Shown: positions 26,418 through 34,752 of the stretch, piece after piece | Layout: each line of letters begins with the position of its first letter | Position numbering within the stretch: the first letter of the stretch is position 1 | Position numbers and translations under genes: made by a program | Origin: Pseudarthrobacter sp. IC2-21 | GTDB lineage: Bacteria > Actinomycetota > Actinomycetes > Actinomycetales > Micrococcaceae | Assembly: GCF_034048115.1 (NCBI RefSeq) | Contig: NZ_CP139145.1 | Location: forward strand, 1,922,001 to 1,986,000 | Length of the DNA: 64,000 nt | Direction: 5' to 3' | The notes under the pieces: generated by a model | Seen by the model: only the letters and a program-made list of their open reading frames with translations | What the model was told of the DNA's origin: nothing | Databases searched by the model: none

Positions 26418-27281
26418 ATGCGCAGAAGCATTTTCACGGCCGGAGCCGGAGCAGTGGCAATTGCAGCAGCAATGGCCCTGGCCGGCCCTGCCCAGGCCGA
26501 CGGCGGGGACGCCCGGCTTTCAGTGCTGCACGGAGTGCCCGGACTGACGGTGGACGTCTGGGTCAACGGCGCCCGCACCCTGGATGATTTCGCCCCCGGC
26601 AGCCTTGCCGGCCCGCTGGCGCTGCCGGCCGGAGCCTACGAACTCGCCATCACCGCCGCCGACGCCGCCAATGCTTCGGCTCCCGTCATCGGTCCGGTCA
26701 GCGTGACCCTCGCCGCGGGCGGGAACTACACCGCGGTGGCCAACCTGGACGCCACCGGCAAGCCCGCCGCGAACTTCTTTACCAATGACGTCTCCCGGAT
26801 TGACGCGGGCAAGGGAAAGCTGACCGTGCGGCACCTGGCCGCGGCCCCGGCCGTTGATGTGCTCGCGGGCGGCGCCCCTGTGGTGTCCAACCTGGCCAAC
26901 CCCGCCGGGCAGACCCTCAGCCTGGGCCCGGGAACCATCTCAGCTGCGGTGGCAGCAACCGGCACCACCGCCCCGGTGATCGGGCCGGCAGATGTCACAG
27001 TCTCCGAGGGCACGCACACCATTGTCTACGCCTGGGGCAGCCTGGCGGACAAGAACCTCCAACTGGCCGTCCAGACGATCGACGGGCTGCACTCGGCGCC
27101 GGCCGCAGTACCGGGAGCCCGTGACGGCTCACCCGAGGCCGCAGCCGCCAGCACCGGCGTCCCGGTCAGCGGATCGGCCGGCCCGCTTGTGGTCACCATC
27201 GGATTCGGCGCTTTGGCGGCAGTCCTGCTCCTGGGAGGCATCGGAATGGCGCGCACCATTGCCGAGCTGCGGGCACGCTGA
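26418..27281 (+). CDS. DUF4397 surface protein with sortase-signal-like tail
   Basis: This 287-residue protein has a signal peptide (about 1-28, ending AGPAQA), two DUF4397-like units (first LSVLHGVPGLTVDVWVNG, second LTVRHLAAAPAVDV) and an Ala/Ser/Pro linker. It ends in VPVSG (248-252), a hydrophobic segment (about 257-278) and a basic end (ELRAR). That ending has the layout of a cell-wall sorting signal, with VPVSG in the place of LPXTG, although it could simply be a membrane anchor. GAGGAGAAGG precedes the ATG. A class F sortase follows at 27413 and the ECF sigma/anti-sigma genes after it. It is paralogous to the anchor-less protein at 1827-2537. Confidence 0.8.
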   Translation: MRRSIFTAGAGAVAIAAAMALAGPAQADGGDARLSVLHGVPGLTVDVWVNGARTLDDFAPGSLAGPLALPAGAYELAITAADAANASAPVIGPVSVTLAAGGNYTAVANLDATGKPAANFFTNDVSRIDAGKGKLTVRHLAAAPAVDVLAGGAPVVSNLANPAGQTLSLGPGTISAAVAATGTTAPVIGPADVTVSEGTHTIVYAWGSLADKNLQLAVQTIDGLHSAPAAVPGARDGSPEAAAASTGVPVSGSAGPLVVTIGFGALAAVLLLGGIGMARTIAELRAR

Positions 27282-27335
27282 TATCAGGCGCCGGCGGGTA
27301 AGCCGGGGAGCAAATTCGCCAACAGCAGTATGAGT

Positions 27336-27365
27336 GCCTGCCGCCGGTACGCGCCGGCGGCAGGC
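27336..27365 (+). terminator. Hairpin between the DUF4397 and sortase genes
   Basis: GCCTGCCGCCGG (27336-27347) pairs perfectly with CCGGCGGCAGGC (27354-27365) around a 6-base loop. There is no T-run, so it may terminate or only attenuate transcription from the DUF4397 promoter into the sortase and sigma genes. Confidence 0.5.
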
Positions 27366-27412
27366 CTCTCCGTTCACCCACACGTGAGACTCAACGGCGG
27401 GAAAGGCCGGTC

Positions 27413-28123
27413 ATGAAGCCACGCACGACGACGGCAGGCGAGTCCCGCCGTCGGGCCCGCCTTCCGTGGCGGGTTGCCCTGGCCGCCGCGGCGGCACTGC
27501 TGCTTCCGGCCTGCGCCCCGGCCATTCCAGCCGCCCCCTCTGCGCCGTCCACGCTCCAAAGCGCGGCAGGCGGGGATTCCACGCCCGCGGCAGCTGCGCC
27601 GCCCGGAGATACTGCCACGGTCCGCCCTCCCGCCGTGATCCCGGTGCGGCCGGCCACACTGCCGCCGGCCGATGCGGCGCCGCCTGTTCCGACCTCCCTC
27701 ACGGTGGCCGGCACGTCAATCAACATGACCGTCGTACCCGTGGGTGTGGCGGATGGTGCAGCCATGGAACTGCCGGACACCTTCGACCAGGCCGGGTGGT
27801 ACCGGTACGGGGCGGCCCCCGGAGCTGCCGCCGGGACCGCCGTGATAGCCGGACACATCGACACAAAATCGGACCAGGCACCGTTTTCCCGGTTGAAGAC
27901 CCTGCCAGCGGGGACGATGATCCGCGTGGGACGCAAGGACGCGCCGGCCCTGACCTACCGGGTGGTCTCGGTTGACCTGATGGCCAAGGACAGTTTTGAC
28001 GGCGATTCGCTGTTCCGCCGCGCGGGTCCGCACGAACTGAAGGTGGTGACCTGCGGCGGCCGGTGGCTGGACGAACGAATGGACTACAGCGACAATGTGA
28101 TTGTCACTGCGGTTCCTCAGTGA
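27413..28123 (+). CDS. Class F sortase
   Basis: This 236-residue transpeptidase has an N-terminal export or membrane segment (about 18-35; LPAC at 31-34 is a poor lipobox), a Pro/Ala-rich spacer (about 36-95) and a class F sortase domain. The catalytic histidine is H148 (AVIAGHID) and the cysteine C214 (VVTCGG), the TCGG form typical of the class. The catalytic arginine is less clear, with R222 (DERMDYSDN) the nearest candidate. It should cleave a sorting signal and link the protein to the cell wall. The only nearby candidate substrate is the DUF4397 protein with VPVSG. Its stop overlaps the sigma gene start. Confidence 0.85.
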   Translation: MKPRTTTAGESRRRARLPWRVALAAAAALLLPACAPAIPAAPSAPSTLQSAAGGDSTPAAAAPPGDTATVRPPAVIPVRPATLPPADAAPPVPTSLTVAGTSINMTVVPVGVADGAAMELPDTFDQAGWYRYGAAPGAAAGTAVIAGHIDTKSDQAPFSRLKTLPAGTMIRVGRKDAPALTYRVVSVDLMAKDSFDGDSLFRRAGPHELKVVTCGGRWLDERMDYSDNVIVTAVPQ

Positions 28124-28752
28124 GCGTTGATGAGGCCGTGGTTCTCGTCAACGGGGCCGGGAAGGAGTCCAGGTTGGCACTCCCTGACCAGGCGTCCTCC
28201 GGATGGGACGACGCGTTGACCTCCTCCTTCATCGCCGGCGATGAGCAGGTCCTGGCAGCGGCCTACCGTGAGTTCGCGCCGCTCGTGCAGACGCTTGCCC
28301 TCCGGGCCCTGCGGGACCGATCCGCGGCTGATGACGTCACGCAGGAGGTCTTCATCCGGGTATGGCGGTCCCGGGGCACGTTCAACCCCCAGGTGGCCCG
28401 GCTCCCCGCCTGGATCGTCGGGATCACCCGGAATGTCATCGCCGACGCCCACGCCGCTTCCACACGGGAAATCCGGAAGGTTCTGGCGGTCGCCGGGGTG
28501 CGGGGTTCCGGCGAGGCGGATCCGGGGCAGGAGGCAGCCGAGGTTCTGGCGGACAGGCTGCTCCTGGACGGCGAACTGGACAGGCTCGGTGAACCTCAGG
28601 GGTCCATCATGAAGCTCGCCTTCTTCGAAGACCTCACGCACGAACAGATTTCCCGGAGACTGGCACTTCCGCTTGGTACGGTCAAGAGCCATATCCGACG
28701 CAGCTTGTCGCACCTGAGAAACAGATTGGAGGTAGACCATGCCGCACCTTGA
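28120..28752 (+). CDS. ECF-type RNA polymerase sigma factor (SigK-like)
   Basis: This 210-residue sigma-70 family protein has region 2 (YREFAPLVQTLALRALRD, then AADDVTQEVFIRVWRSRG and LPAWIVGITRNVIADAHA) and region 4 (LAFFEDLTHEQISRRLALPLGTVKSHIRRSL), with little between, as in ECF factors. GTG 28120 overlaps the sortase stop (GTGA), implying translational coupling. An in-frame GTG near 28138 is an alternative. The RskA-type anti-sigma gene overlaps its 3' end by 14 bases. By analogy with mycobacterial SigK/RskA it should direct surface-protein genes; the two CATCC-N16-CGGTAG elements are the candidate targets. Confidence 0.87.
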   Translation: MSVDEAVVLVNGAGKESRLALPDQASSGWDDALTSSFIAGDEQVLAAAYREFAPLVQTLALRALRDRSAADDVTQEVFIRVWRSRGTFNPQVARLPAWIVGITRNVIADAHAASTREIRKVLAVAGVRGSGEADPGQEAAEVLADRLLLDGELDRLGEPQGSIMKLAFFEDLTHEQISRRLALPLGTVKSHIRRSLSHLRNRLEVDHAAP

Positions 28753-29476
28753 TCCGGACCGGTTGAGCCTCCTTGCCCTGTATGACGACTGGCTGGACGA
28801 CGAGGGCCGGGAGCATCTGCGCGGTTGCGCCGCCTGCTCGGCGGACTACGCGGCCCTGCGGCGCGCGGTAACCGCCGTGAAGGCGCCTGCTGACGCCAGC
28901 GGACTTAAGGTCCCCGGCCCGCAGGTGTGGGCCGGCATACATCGGGAACTGGGCCTGTCCCAGGCAGTGCAGGAAGATCCGCTGGCTCCCGAACCGGAGC
29001 AGCCGGCTGCGCCTGCGCCGCTCGCAGCACGTGCTGCGCGCCGCCGCCGGGACCGCTGGTGGCAGCGTCCCGGCACCTGGCTTGCCGCCGCTGCGGCCAC
29101 GCTGCTTGTGGCCGGAGCCGGGCTGTGGGCGCTGAACCGGGTCCCGGAACCGCTTGCCCAGGCGACGCTGACACCGTTGGCCCAATACTCCGCCACCGGG
29201 TCGGCGAAAGTGGTCAGGGAGCCGGACGGTTCCCGGATGCTGGAAGTGAAACTCAGCAAGGACGAAGCCCGGGGCTACCAGGAAGTCTGGCTGATCGCTC
29301 CGGATCTCTCGCGCCTGGTCAGCCTCGGCGTGATGAATTCGGACTCAGGTACCTTCGAGGTGCCGGCCGGCCTGCAACTGGCGGACTTCCCCGTGGTGGA
29401 TGTCTCTGACGAGCCGCTGGACGGGAACCCAGCGCACTCAACGGTCAGCATCGTCCGGGGCACGCTCAACTCCTGA
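28739..29476 (+). CDS. RskA-type membrane anti-sigma factor
   Basis: This 245-residue protein has an N-terminal zinc-binding anti-sigma motif H26-x3-C30-x2-C33 (EHLRGCAAC), a basic stretch (ARRRRDRWWQR), one membrane helix (about 113-132) and an outside C-terminal domain of the RskA family (SRMLEVKLSKDEARGYQEVW, VWLIAPDLSRLVSLGV). It should hold the preceding sigma factor inactive until cleaved in response to an outside signal. Its start overlaps the sigma gene by 14 bases. No protease gene is adjacent. Confidence 0.88.
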   Translation: MPHLDPDRLSLLALYDDWLDDEGREHLRGCAACSADYAALRRAVTAVKAPADASGLKVPGPQVWAGIHRELGLSQAVQEDPLAPEPEQPAAPAPLAARAARRRRDRWWQRPGTWLAAAAATLLVAGAGLWALNRVPEPLAQATLTPLAQYSATGSAKVVREPDGSRMLEVKLSKDEARGYQEVWLIAPDLSRLVSLGVMNSDSGTFEVPAGLQLADFPVVDVSDEPLDGNPAHSTVSIVRGTLNS

Positions 29477-29504
29477 GTCCGGGGCGCGTCCGCCGGGATA
29501 TGCC

Positions 29505-30374
29505 TCAGATCAGGCCAAGTTCGGCAAACGCGTCCACCAGGCCTTCGCGGTGCGGCGGTGCCGCCACCCGGTCAGCCAGGGCGAGGAGCTCCGGCGAGGA
29601 CCCTTCAATGGCGATGCCCACCCCCGCAAAAGCGATCATTTCCAGGTCGTTCTGACCGTCACCCACGGCGACGGTATTTTCCTGTTCGATGCCCAGCCGG
29701 GCGATGACGGCGGCAACGCCGTCGGCCTTGCTGATGCCGCTCTGGTAAAGCTCGCCCGAGTGCCGCCCCTCGTTGGCGATTGAATTGGCCACCACGGCAA
29801 TGCCGGCGCCGATTTCCCGGGCAATCTGCTCCAACGGAACCGGTGCTTCGAACACCGAAATTTTGGCGAAGGCCGTGCCCGCGCGCTCTGACGTGGCGCG
29901 CACGGAGCCAAGGATGGCGGAGGAGCCCTGCGCATGTCCGTCCGGTGCGCGGCGGAAGTGCTCTTCGATGATGGCCCGCAGCCGCGGCTCGGCCTCCGGG
30001 GCGACATGCAGCGAATCCTGGGCTTCAAGGATGTAGACGGCCCGGTGCCCGTCCAGGACGGCCATCGTCCTGGCGGCGAGCCCGGCAGGGAACCGGCGGT
30101 TCAGCAGGACCTCGCCGTCCACTTCGGCGTAGGCGCCGGCACTTGCCACCAGGCCGTCAAAGCCGGCCGCGAGAATGCTCGCCGGCAGCATGGAGACAGG
30201 ACGTCCGGTGCAGAGCAGGACCTTGTGCCCGGCCGAGCGCGCGGCACGGACCACCCGGACATGGCCCTCGGGGACCACCCCGTAGTCCGCGTAGGTGCCG
30301 TCGACGTCAAGGAAGATGGCACGGACGGTTGCTGTGGAGGCGCCTGCTGTGGAGGTGCCGGGGTGGAAGCTCAT
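29505..30374 (-). CDS. HAD superfamily hydrolase (Cof type)
   Basis: This 289-residue phosphatase carries HAD motif I (AIFLDVDGTYADYG), motif II (LLCTGRPVSML) and motif III/IV (ISKADGVAAVIARLG and VAVGDGQNDLEMIAFAG), the Cof-type IIB arrangement with a large cap domain. Substrates of this group are usually sugar phosphates or flavin and pyridoxal phosphates; the specific one is unknown. It converges with the anti-sigma gene 28 bases away. TAGAAT lies 8 bases before the ATG, a possible -10 for a leaderless message. Confidence 0.87.
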   Translation of the reverse strand: MSFHPGTSTAGASTATVRAIFLDVDGTYADYGVVPEGHVRVVRAARSAGHKVLLCTGRPVSMLPASILAAGFDGLVASAGAYAEVDGEVLLNRRFPAGLAARTMAVLDGHRAVYILEAQDSLHVAPEAEPRLRAIIEEHFRRAPDGHAQGSSAILGSVRATSERAGTAFAKISVFEAPVPLEQIAREIGAGIAVVANSIANEGRHSGELYQSGISKADGVAAVIARLGIEQENTVAVGDGQNDLEMIAFAGVGIAIEGSSPELLALADRVAAPPHREGLVDAFAELGLI

Positions 30375-30484
30375 AATCCCGGATTCTACAGGGGCGTTCC
30401 CGCTCGAAGACCGGTCAGGCGGCTACGATGATGTGGCCGCCGGTTCCACCCCGGGGCGATACCCAAGGAGCAAGGAACGCTGAG

Positions 30485-30784
30485 ATGGCACAGTCATACT
30501 TCCAGGTAGTGGTGCGCTACACGGTTAAGCCCGAGGAAACGGAAACCGTCCTTCGGCTGCTGGGCGAGATGGCTGCAGCCACCCGCGCGGAAGAAGCCAA
30601 CCTGTCCTATGAGTTCTTCCAGAGCACGGAGGACCCCGCCCAGATCGTCATTCTGGAGCGCTACACGGATGCGGCCGGCTTTGCGGCCCACCGCAACTAT
30701 GACCATGTCCAGAGCATCGGTGCATCCCAGATCATCCCGCGGTTGGAGCGCCGCACCATCCAGACTTTCGAAGCCACGGAATAA
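30485..30784 (+). CDS. Antibiotic biosynthesis monooxygenase (ABM) domain protein
   Basis: This 99-residue single-domain protein has the dimeric ferredoxin-like ABM fold pattern: YFQVVVRYTVKPEETETVL, then EEANLSYEFFQSTEDPAQIVILERY and AAFAAH-like FAAHRNYDHVQ. These proteins include quinol monooxygenases and heme-degrading relatives; no cofactor motif decides the activity here. The ATG at 30485 has AAGGA about 8 bases upstream. It stands alone, with an 84-base gap to the nuclease gene on the same strand. Confidence 0.78.
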   Translation: MAQSYFQVVVRYTVKPEETETVLRLLGEMAAATRAEEANLSYEFFQSTEDPAQIVILERYTDAAGFAAHRNYDHVQSIGASQIIPRLERRTIQTFEATE

Positions 30785-30868
30785 GCCGCGGAATAAGCCC
30801 GGGCCCCGGTCCAGGGCGGAAGCCGCTGGCCTCTGCCTGCGACGGCTGCTTCCGTGTCAGGATCAGTT

Positions 30869-31807
30869 ATGACCCAACGCCTGATGCTGCTCGATACCGC
30901 GTCCCTGTACTTCCGCGCCTTTTATGGCCTGCCCGACACCATCCGCCGTGCCGACGGCACACCGGTCAACGCCGTCCGCGGCCTCCTGGACATGATCGCC
31001 AGGCTCACCACTGATTACCGGGCAACGCATCTGGTGGCGTGCTGGGACGACGACTGGCGGCCGCAGTGGCGGGTGGACCTCATCCCGACCTACAAGGCGC
31101 ACCGGGTGGCTGAGTTGGTGGCGAATGCCCCCGACCTCGAGGTGGTGCCGGACGCCCTCGAGGCACAGCTTCCCATGATCCGCCGGGTGCTGGAGCTCGC
31201 CGGCATCGCCGTCGTCGGGGCTGCGGACCACGAGGCCGACGACGTTGTGGGAACCTATGCGAGCGCCGCCGGGCTTCCCGTGGACGTGGTGACGGGCGAT
31301 CGGGACCTCTTCCAGCTTGTTGACGACGACCGCCAGGTGCGGGTCATCTATACCGCGCGCGGCATGCGGAACCTCGAGGTCCTGACTGACGCCGTCGTGG
31401 CCGGTAAGTACCGGGTGCTGCCCAAACAGTATGCCGATTACGCGACCCTCCGCGGCGACGCCTCGGACGGGCTGCCGGGTGTTGCCGGCATCGGCGAGAA
31501 GACGGCAGCGGCGCTCCTCGGCGAGTACGGCACGCTGGAGGGATTGCTGGCCGCGGCGGCGGATCCGGGGAGCGGCCTGTCCGCCTCTGTGCGGGCCAAG
31601 CTTGGCGCTGCCAGTGACTATCTCCAGGTGGCGCCTGCGGTGGTAAACGTGGTGCGTGATTTGGCGCTGCCCTCACTGGAGGAGGCAGGGGCGGCACTGC
31701 GGCCCGTCACCGGGGAACCGCGGACCGAACTTGAGCGGCTCGCCGTTGAGTGGAACCTGGGCGGCTCGATGGCCCGGCTCCTGACCGCCCTGGACCTTCG
31801 TGCGTGA
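30869..31807 (+). CDS. Stand-alone 5'-3' exonuclease (PolA 5'-nuclease-like)
   Basis: This 312-residue FEN-type nuclease has N-terminal LLDTASLYFRAFYGLP, the acidic metal-binding motifs AADHEADDVVGTYA and DVVTGDRDLFQLV, and a helix-3-turn-helix region (ASDGLPGVAGIGEKTAAALL). It lacks polymerase domains, so it duplicates the N-terminal activity of PolA encoded at 55076. Such enzymes remove flaps and RNA primers in replication and repair. The ATG at 30869 has AGGA 7 bases upstream; the ATG-like start 5 codons earlier has no site. It converges with the 2H phosphoesterase-like gene. Confidence 0.88.
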   Translation: MTQRLMLLDTASLYFRAFYGLPDTIRRADGTPVNAVRGLLDMIARLTTDYRATHLVACWDDDWRPQWRVDLIPTYKAHRVAELVANAPDLEVVPDALEAQLPMIRRVLELAGIAVVGAADHEADDVVGTYASAAGLPVDVVTGDRDLFQLVDDDRQVRVIYTARGMRNLEVLTDAVVAGKYRVLPKQYADYATLRGDASDGLPGVAGIGEKTAAALLGEYGTLEGLLAAAADPGSGLSASVRAKLGAASDYLQVAPAVVNVVRDLALPSLEEAGAALRPVTGEPRTELERLAVEWNLGGSMARLLTALDLRA

Positions 31808-31848
31808 CGGCGTGCCCGTGACCTAATTTCTCTCGCGGATGTCCGGCA

Positions 31849-32433
31849 CTAATCCGGGGCCGGCAGGAACCGGCTGTTCCGGATCCGGGACGGGCCGCAG
31901 GAGACAGAGACCGTCCGGATGTCCCACGGCCCGCGTTCCCGCAGCGGCGGCCGTCCGACCGCGACGTGGGGCACCCAATGGGGATACCGGAAGCCCAGGG
32001 CCGGCGAACCCAGAATGAAGTCGTCCACGTTGTCCACGAGGAGTCCGTCCAACAGTTCCCGCAGACCCTGGACCAGGGAAACCTGGTAGTCGTGCACGTG
32101 CTGCGGCACCTGCACTTCGAGTCCGGCAATCCGGCCGCCGCCCAGCGCAATCAGCCGGTCCGAGGTTGCGTCGAAGCCGTCCAGCGCAGGCAAGGAATAC
32201 AGCCAGCGAACCGTTGCCCGGGCCGCGTGGTCTGCCGGGGTGATGCCCTTGGTCCAGTCCTCAATCTCGCGTGCCAGGTCCTCGAGGATGCCAACATGCA
32301 GCAGGGTCAGGTGAAGACCCTGGGGCTTGCGGAGCGACTCGACGAGGCCACCCAGTGACTCGTAGTCGGCCGGGCCGGAGCCCACCGCCAGAACCGGAAC
32401 CTCCACGGTGATGCGCGGCGGCGGCGCTTGCAT
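31849..32433 (-). CDS. 2H phosphoesterase/2'-5' RNA ligase-like protein
   Basis: This 194-residue protein carries two HxT/S-like motifs spaced as in the 2H phosphoesterase superfamily: GLHLTLLHVG (about residues 40-49) and WVPHVAVGRP (about 152-161). The superfamily acts on 2',3'-cyclic phosphates or forms 2'-5' bonds in RNA. The second motif has Val instead of Thr/Ser (HVAV), which may alter activity. GGAGG precedes the ATG. The gene is divergent from the EF-G2 gene, with about 150 bases between starts. Function is inferred from the motifs only. Confidence 0.6.
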   Translation of the reverse strand: MQAPPPRITVEVPVLAVGSGPADYESLGGLVESLRKPQGLHLTLLHVGILEDLAREIEDWTKGITPADHAARATVRWLYSLPALDGFDATSDRLIALGGGRIAGLEVQVPQHVHDYQVSLVQGLRELLDGLLVDNVDDFILGSPALGFRYPHWVPHVAVGRPPLRERGPWDIRTVSVSCGPSRIRNSRFLPAPD

Positions 32434-32581
32434 ACGGACCTCCTCAGGCCAGTCTCCCGGCAGCCATTATCCTCCCGCAAGGAACCCCATGGCGCGGGAA
32501 CCTATTGCCGATCAGAGCGCAAAGGTGTCGAATCAAAGTACACGATTCGGCCCGGTGCACGGCAGACGCCAGGAGGTTCCC

Positions 32582-34738
32582 ATGTCAGTGAAAGGCGCAA
32601 AGGACGCGGCACGGATACCGGGGCGGAGCGGACCCGAATCGCGGCGGGGAGACGCTTCGGCCAGCCTCGCAGCAGACAGCCCGGGCCAGCTGCGCAACGT
32701 GGCCCTCATCGGGCACTCGGGCGCCGGGAAGACCCTGCTGATCGAGGCGCTCCTCGCCGCGCACGGCATGATTTCCCGCAAAGGCTCCATCGCCGACGGG
32801 ACCACCATCAGCGACTCGGACCCCGCCGCCGTCCGGCAACAGCGCTCGGTGGGGCTTGCCGTGGTGCCGCTGGTCATCAACGACATCAAGGTGAACCTGC
32901 TGGACACGCCGGGCTATCCCGACTTCATCGGGGAACTGCGGGCAGGGCTGCGGGCGGCGGACGCGGCCCTCTTTGTTGTCTCTGCCGTGGATGGCATTGA
33001 CGCCACCACCACGGCATTGTGGGGTGAATGCGAGCACGTGGGGATGCCGCGGGCCGTGGCCATCACCCGCGTTGACCATCCCCGGGCGGATTACGACGGG
33101 GTCCTGGCCGCCTGCCGGCAGGCGTTCGGCGAATCCGTGGTGCCGCTCTACGTCCCGGTCAGGAGCGGTGCCGAGATCACCGGACTGCTGGGACTGCTGC
33201 AGGGCACGGTTTCTGACTACTCCGAGGGGGAAGCAGGCACCCCGCCCCGGGACGCGGACCCCGGCGAGCTTGCCGGCTCGGAAGCTGCACGGGGCCAGCT
33301 GATCGAGGGGATCATCGCCGAAAGCGAGGATGAGACGCTGATGGACCGCTACCTCGGTGGCGAGGACATCGATACTGAGGTGTTGGTCACGGACCTGGAA
33401 ACCGCCGTCGCCCGCGGTTCGTTTTTCCCGGTGGTTCCCACCTCGGCCGTCACCGGCCTGGGGGCCGCCGAACTCATGGAAGTCCTGACCCGGGCGTTCC
33501 CGTCGCCGCTGGAACGCGGGCTGCCCAAGGTCACGGATCTCTCCGGCGCTCCGGCGGCCGACCTGTCCTGTGATCCGGACGGGCCGCTGGCCGCAGAGGT
33601 GGTCCGCACCACCGTTGATCCCTTCCTGGGCCGGGTCTGCCTGGTCCGGGTATTTTCGGGCACCCTGCGGGAGGACACCCCGGTGCATGTTGCAGGGTTC
33701 GGGCTGGCAGACCGCGGCCACCAGGATCACGATACGGACGAGCGGGTCACACATTTGTACTCCCCGCTGGGCGCCAACCTCCGGCCCGTATCGCAGTGCG
33801 TTGCCGGGGACATCTGTGCCCTCGCCAAACTGGGAAGTGCCGAGACGGGCGACACCATCTCCGCCAGGGAACAGCCGCTGCTGCTGTCCACCTGGGAAAT
33901 ACCCGAAGCGCTGATGCCGGTGGCCGTGGAGGCTGACTCGCGCAGTGACGAAGATGCCCTGTCCCGGAGCCTGGCTAAAGTTGCCGCGGGGGACCCCACC
34001 TTGCGGGTGGAGCGGAACGCCGAAACACACCAGCTGATCCTGTGGTGCATGGGTGAGGCCCACGCGGACGTGGTGCTGGAGAGGCTGCGCGAGCAGGGCG
34101 TGAAACTGCATACGCAGGACGTGGTGACCCCCCTGCGGGAAACATTCGCCGCCCCCGCGGAGGGCCATGGCCGGCACGTCAAGCAGTCCGGCGGCCACGG
34201 CCAGTACGCGGTCTGCGACATCACTGTGGAACCGCTGGCGCGCGGTGGCGGGTTCGAGTTTGTGGACAAGACAGTGGGCGGGGTGATCCCCGGAACCTTC
34301 ATCTCCTCCGTGGAGAAGGGCGTGCGGGCCCAGATGCAGAAGGGGCTTGCCGCCGGCTTCCCGGTGGTGGACCTGCGCGTGACCCTGCTGGGCGGCAAGG
34401 CCCACAGCGTTGATTCGTCCGACGCTGCCTTCCAGGCCGCCGGTGCCCTGGCGTTGCGGGAGGCGGCAGCGGCGGGCCGTATCCAGCTCCTTGAACCGGT
34501 CTCCTCGGTCAGCATCACCGTTTCGGACGAGCATGTGGGGGCCGTCATGAGCGACCTCTCCGGACGCCGCGGACGGCTGACCGGCACAGCCTCGGCAGAG
34601 GGCGAGCTGACCGAAATCAATGCCGACGTCCCGGACCAGGAACTGGTGCGCTACGCGGTGGAGCTGCGGGCGCTGACTGCGGGAACCGGCCGGTTCCGGC
34701 GCCGCTACCTGCGCCATGAGCCTGTACCCAGCAGCTGA
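32582..34738 (+). CDS. Elongation factor G-like protein EF-G2
   Basis: This 718-residue translational GTPase paralogue matches actinobacterial EF-G2 (mycobacterial FusA2 type). It has G1 GHSGAGKT (44-51) in place of the canonical AHIDAGKT, G3 DTPGY (108-112), and a divergent G4 ITRVD (161-165) where EF-G has NKxD. Domains II to V follow, including HVKQSGGHGQYAVCDITVEP. The role of EF-G2 is unknown; it does not replace EF-G in mycobacteria. AGGAGG lies 5 bases before the ATG at 32582, which decides the start; an in-frame upstream extension overlaps the divergent gene. A MFS gene follows after 14 bases. Confidence 0.88.
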   Translation: MSVKGAKDAARIPGRSGPESRRGDASASLAADSPGQLRNVALIGHSGAGKTLLIEALLAAHGMISRKGSIADGTTISDSDPAAVRQQRSVGLAVVPLVINDIKVNLLDTPGYPDFIGELRAGLRAADAALFVVSAVDGIDATTTALWGECEHVGMPRAVAITRVDHPRADYDGVLAACRQAFGESVVPLYVPVRSGAEITGLLGLLQGTVSDYSEGEAGTPPRDADPGELAGSEAARGQLIEGIIAESEDETLMDRYLGGEDIDTEVLVTDLETAVARGSFFPVVPTSAVTGLGAAELMEVLTRAFPSPLERGLPKVTDLSGAPAADLSCDPDGPLAAEVVRTTVDPFLGRVCLVRVFSGTLREDTPVHVAGFGLADRGHQDHDTDERVTHLYSPLGANLRPVSQCVAGDICALAKLGSAETGDTISAREQPLLLSTWEIPEALMPVAVEADSRSDEDALSRSLAKVAAGDPTLRVERNAETHQLILWCMGEAHADVVLERLREQGVKLHTQDVVTPLRETFAAPAEGHGRHVKQSGGHGQYAVCDITVEPLARGGGFEFVDKTVGGVIPGTFISSVEKGVRAQMQKGLAAGFPVVDLRVTLLGGKAHSVDSSDAAFQAAGALALREAAAAGRIQLLEPVSSVSITVSDEHVGAVMSDLSGRRGRLTGTASAEGELTEINADVPDQELVRYAVELRALTAGTGRFRRRYLRHEPVPSS

Positions 34739-34752
34739 CAAGCCGCTTTGCC

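Noticed and set aside
32585..34741. Minus-strand open frame covering all of EF-G2
   Set aside because: It is a shadow of the EF-G2 codon pattern, with His/Gly/Arg-rich low-information sequence and no start signals.
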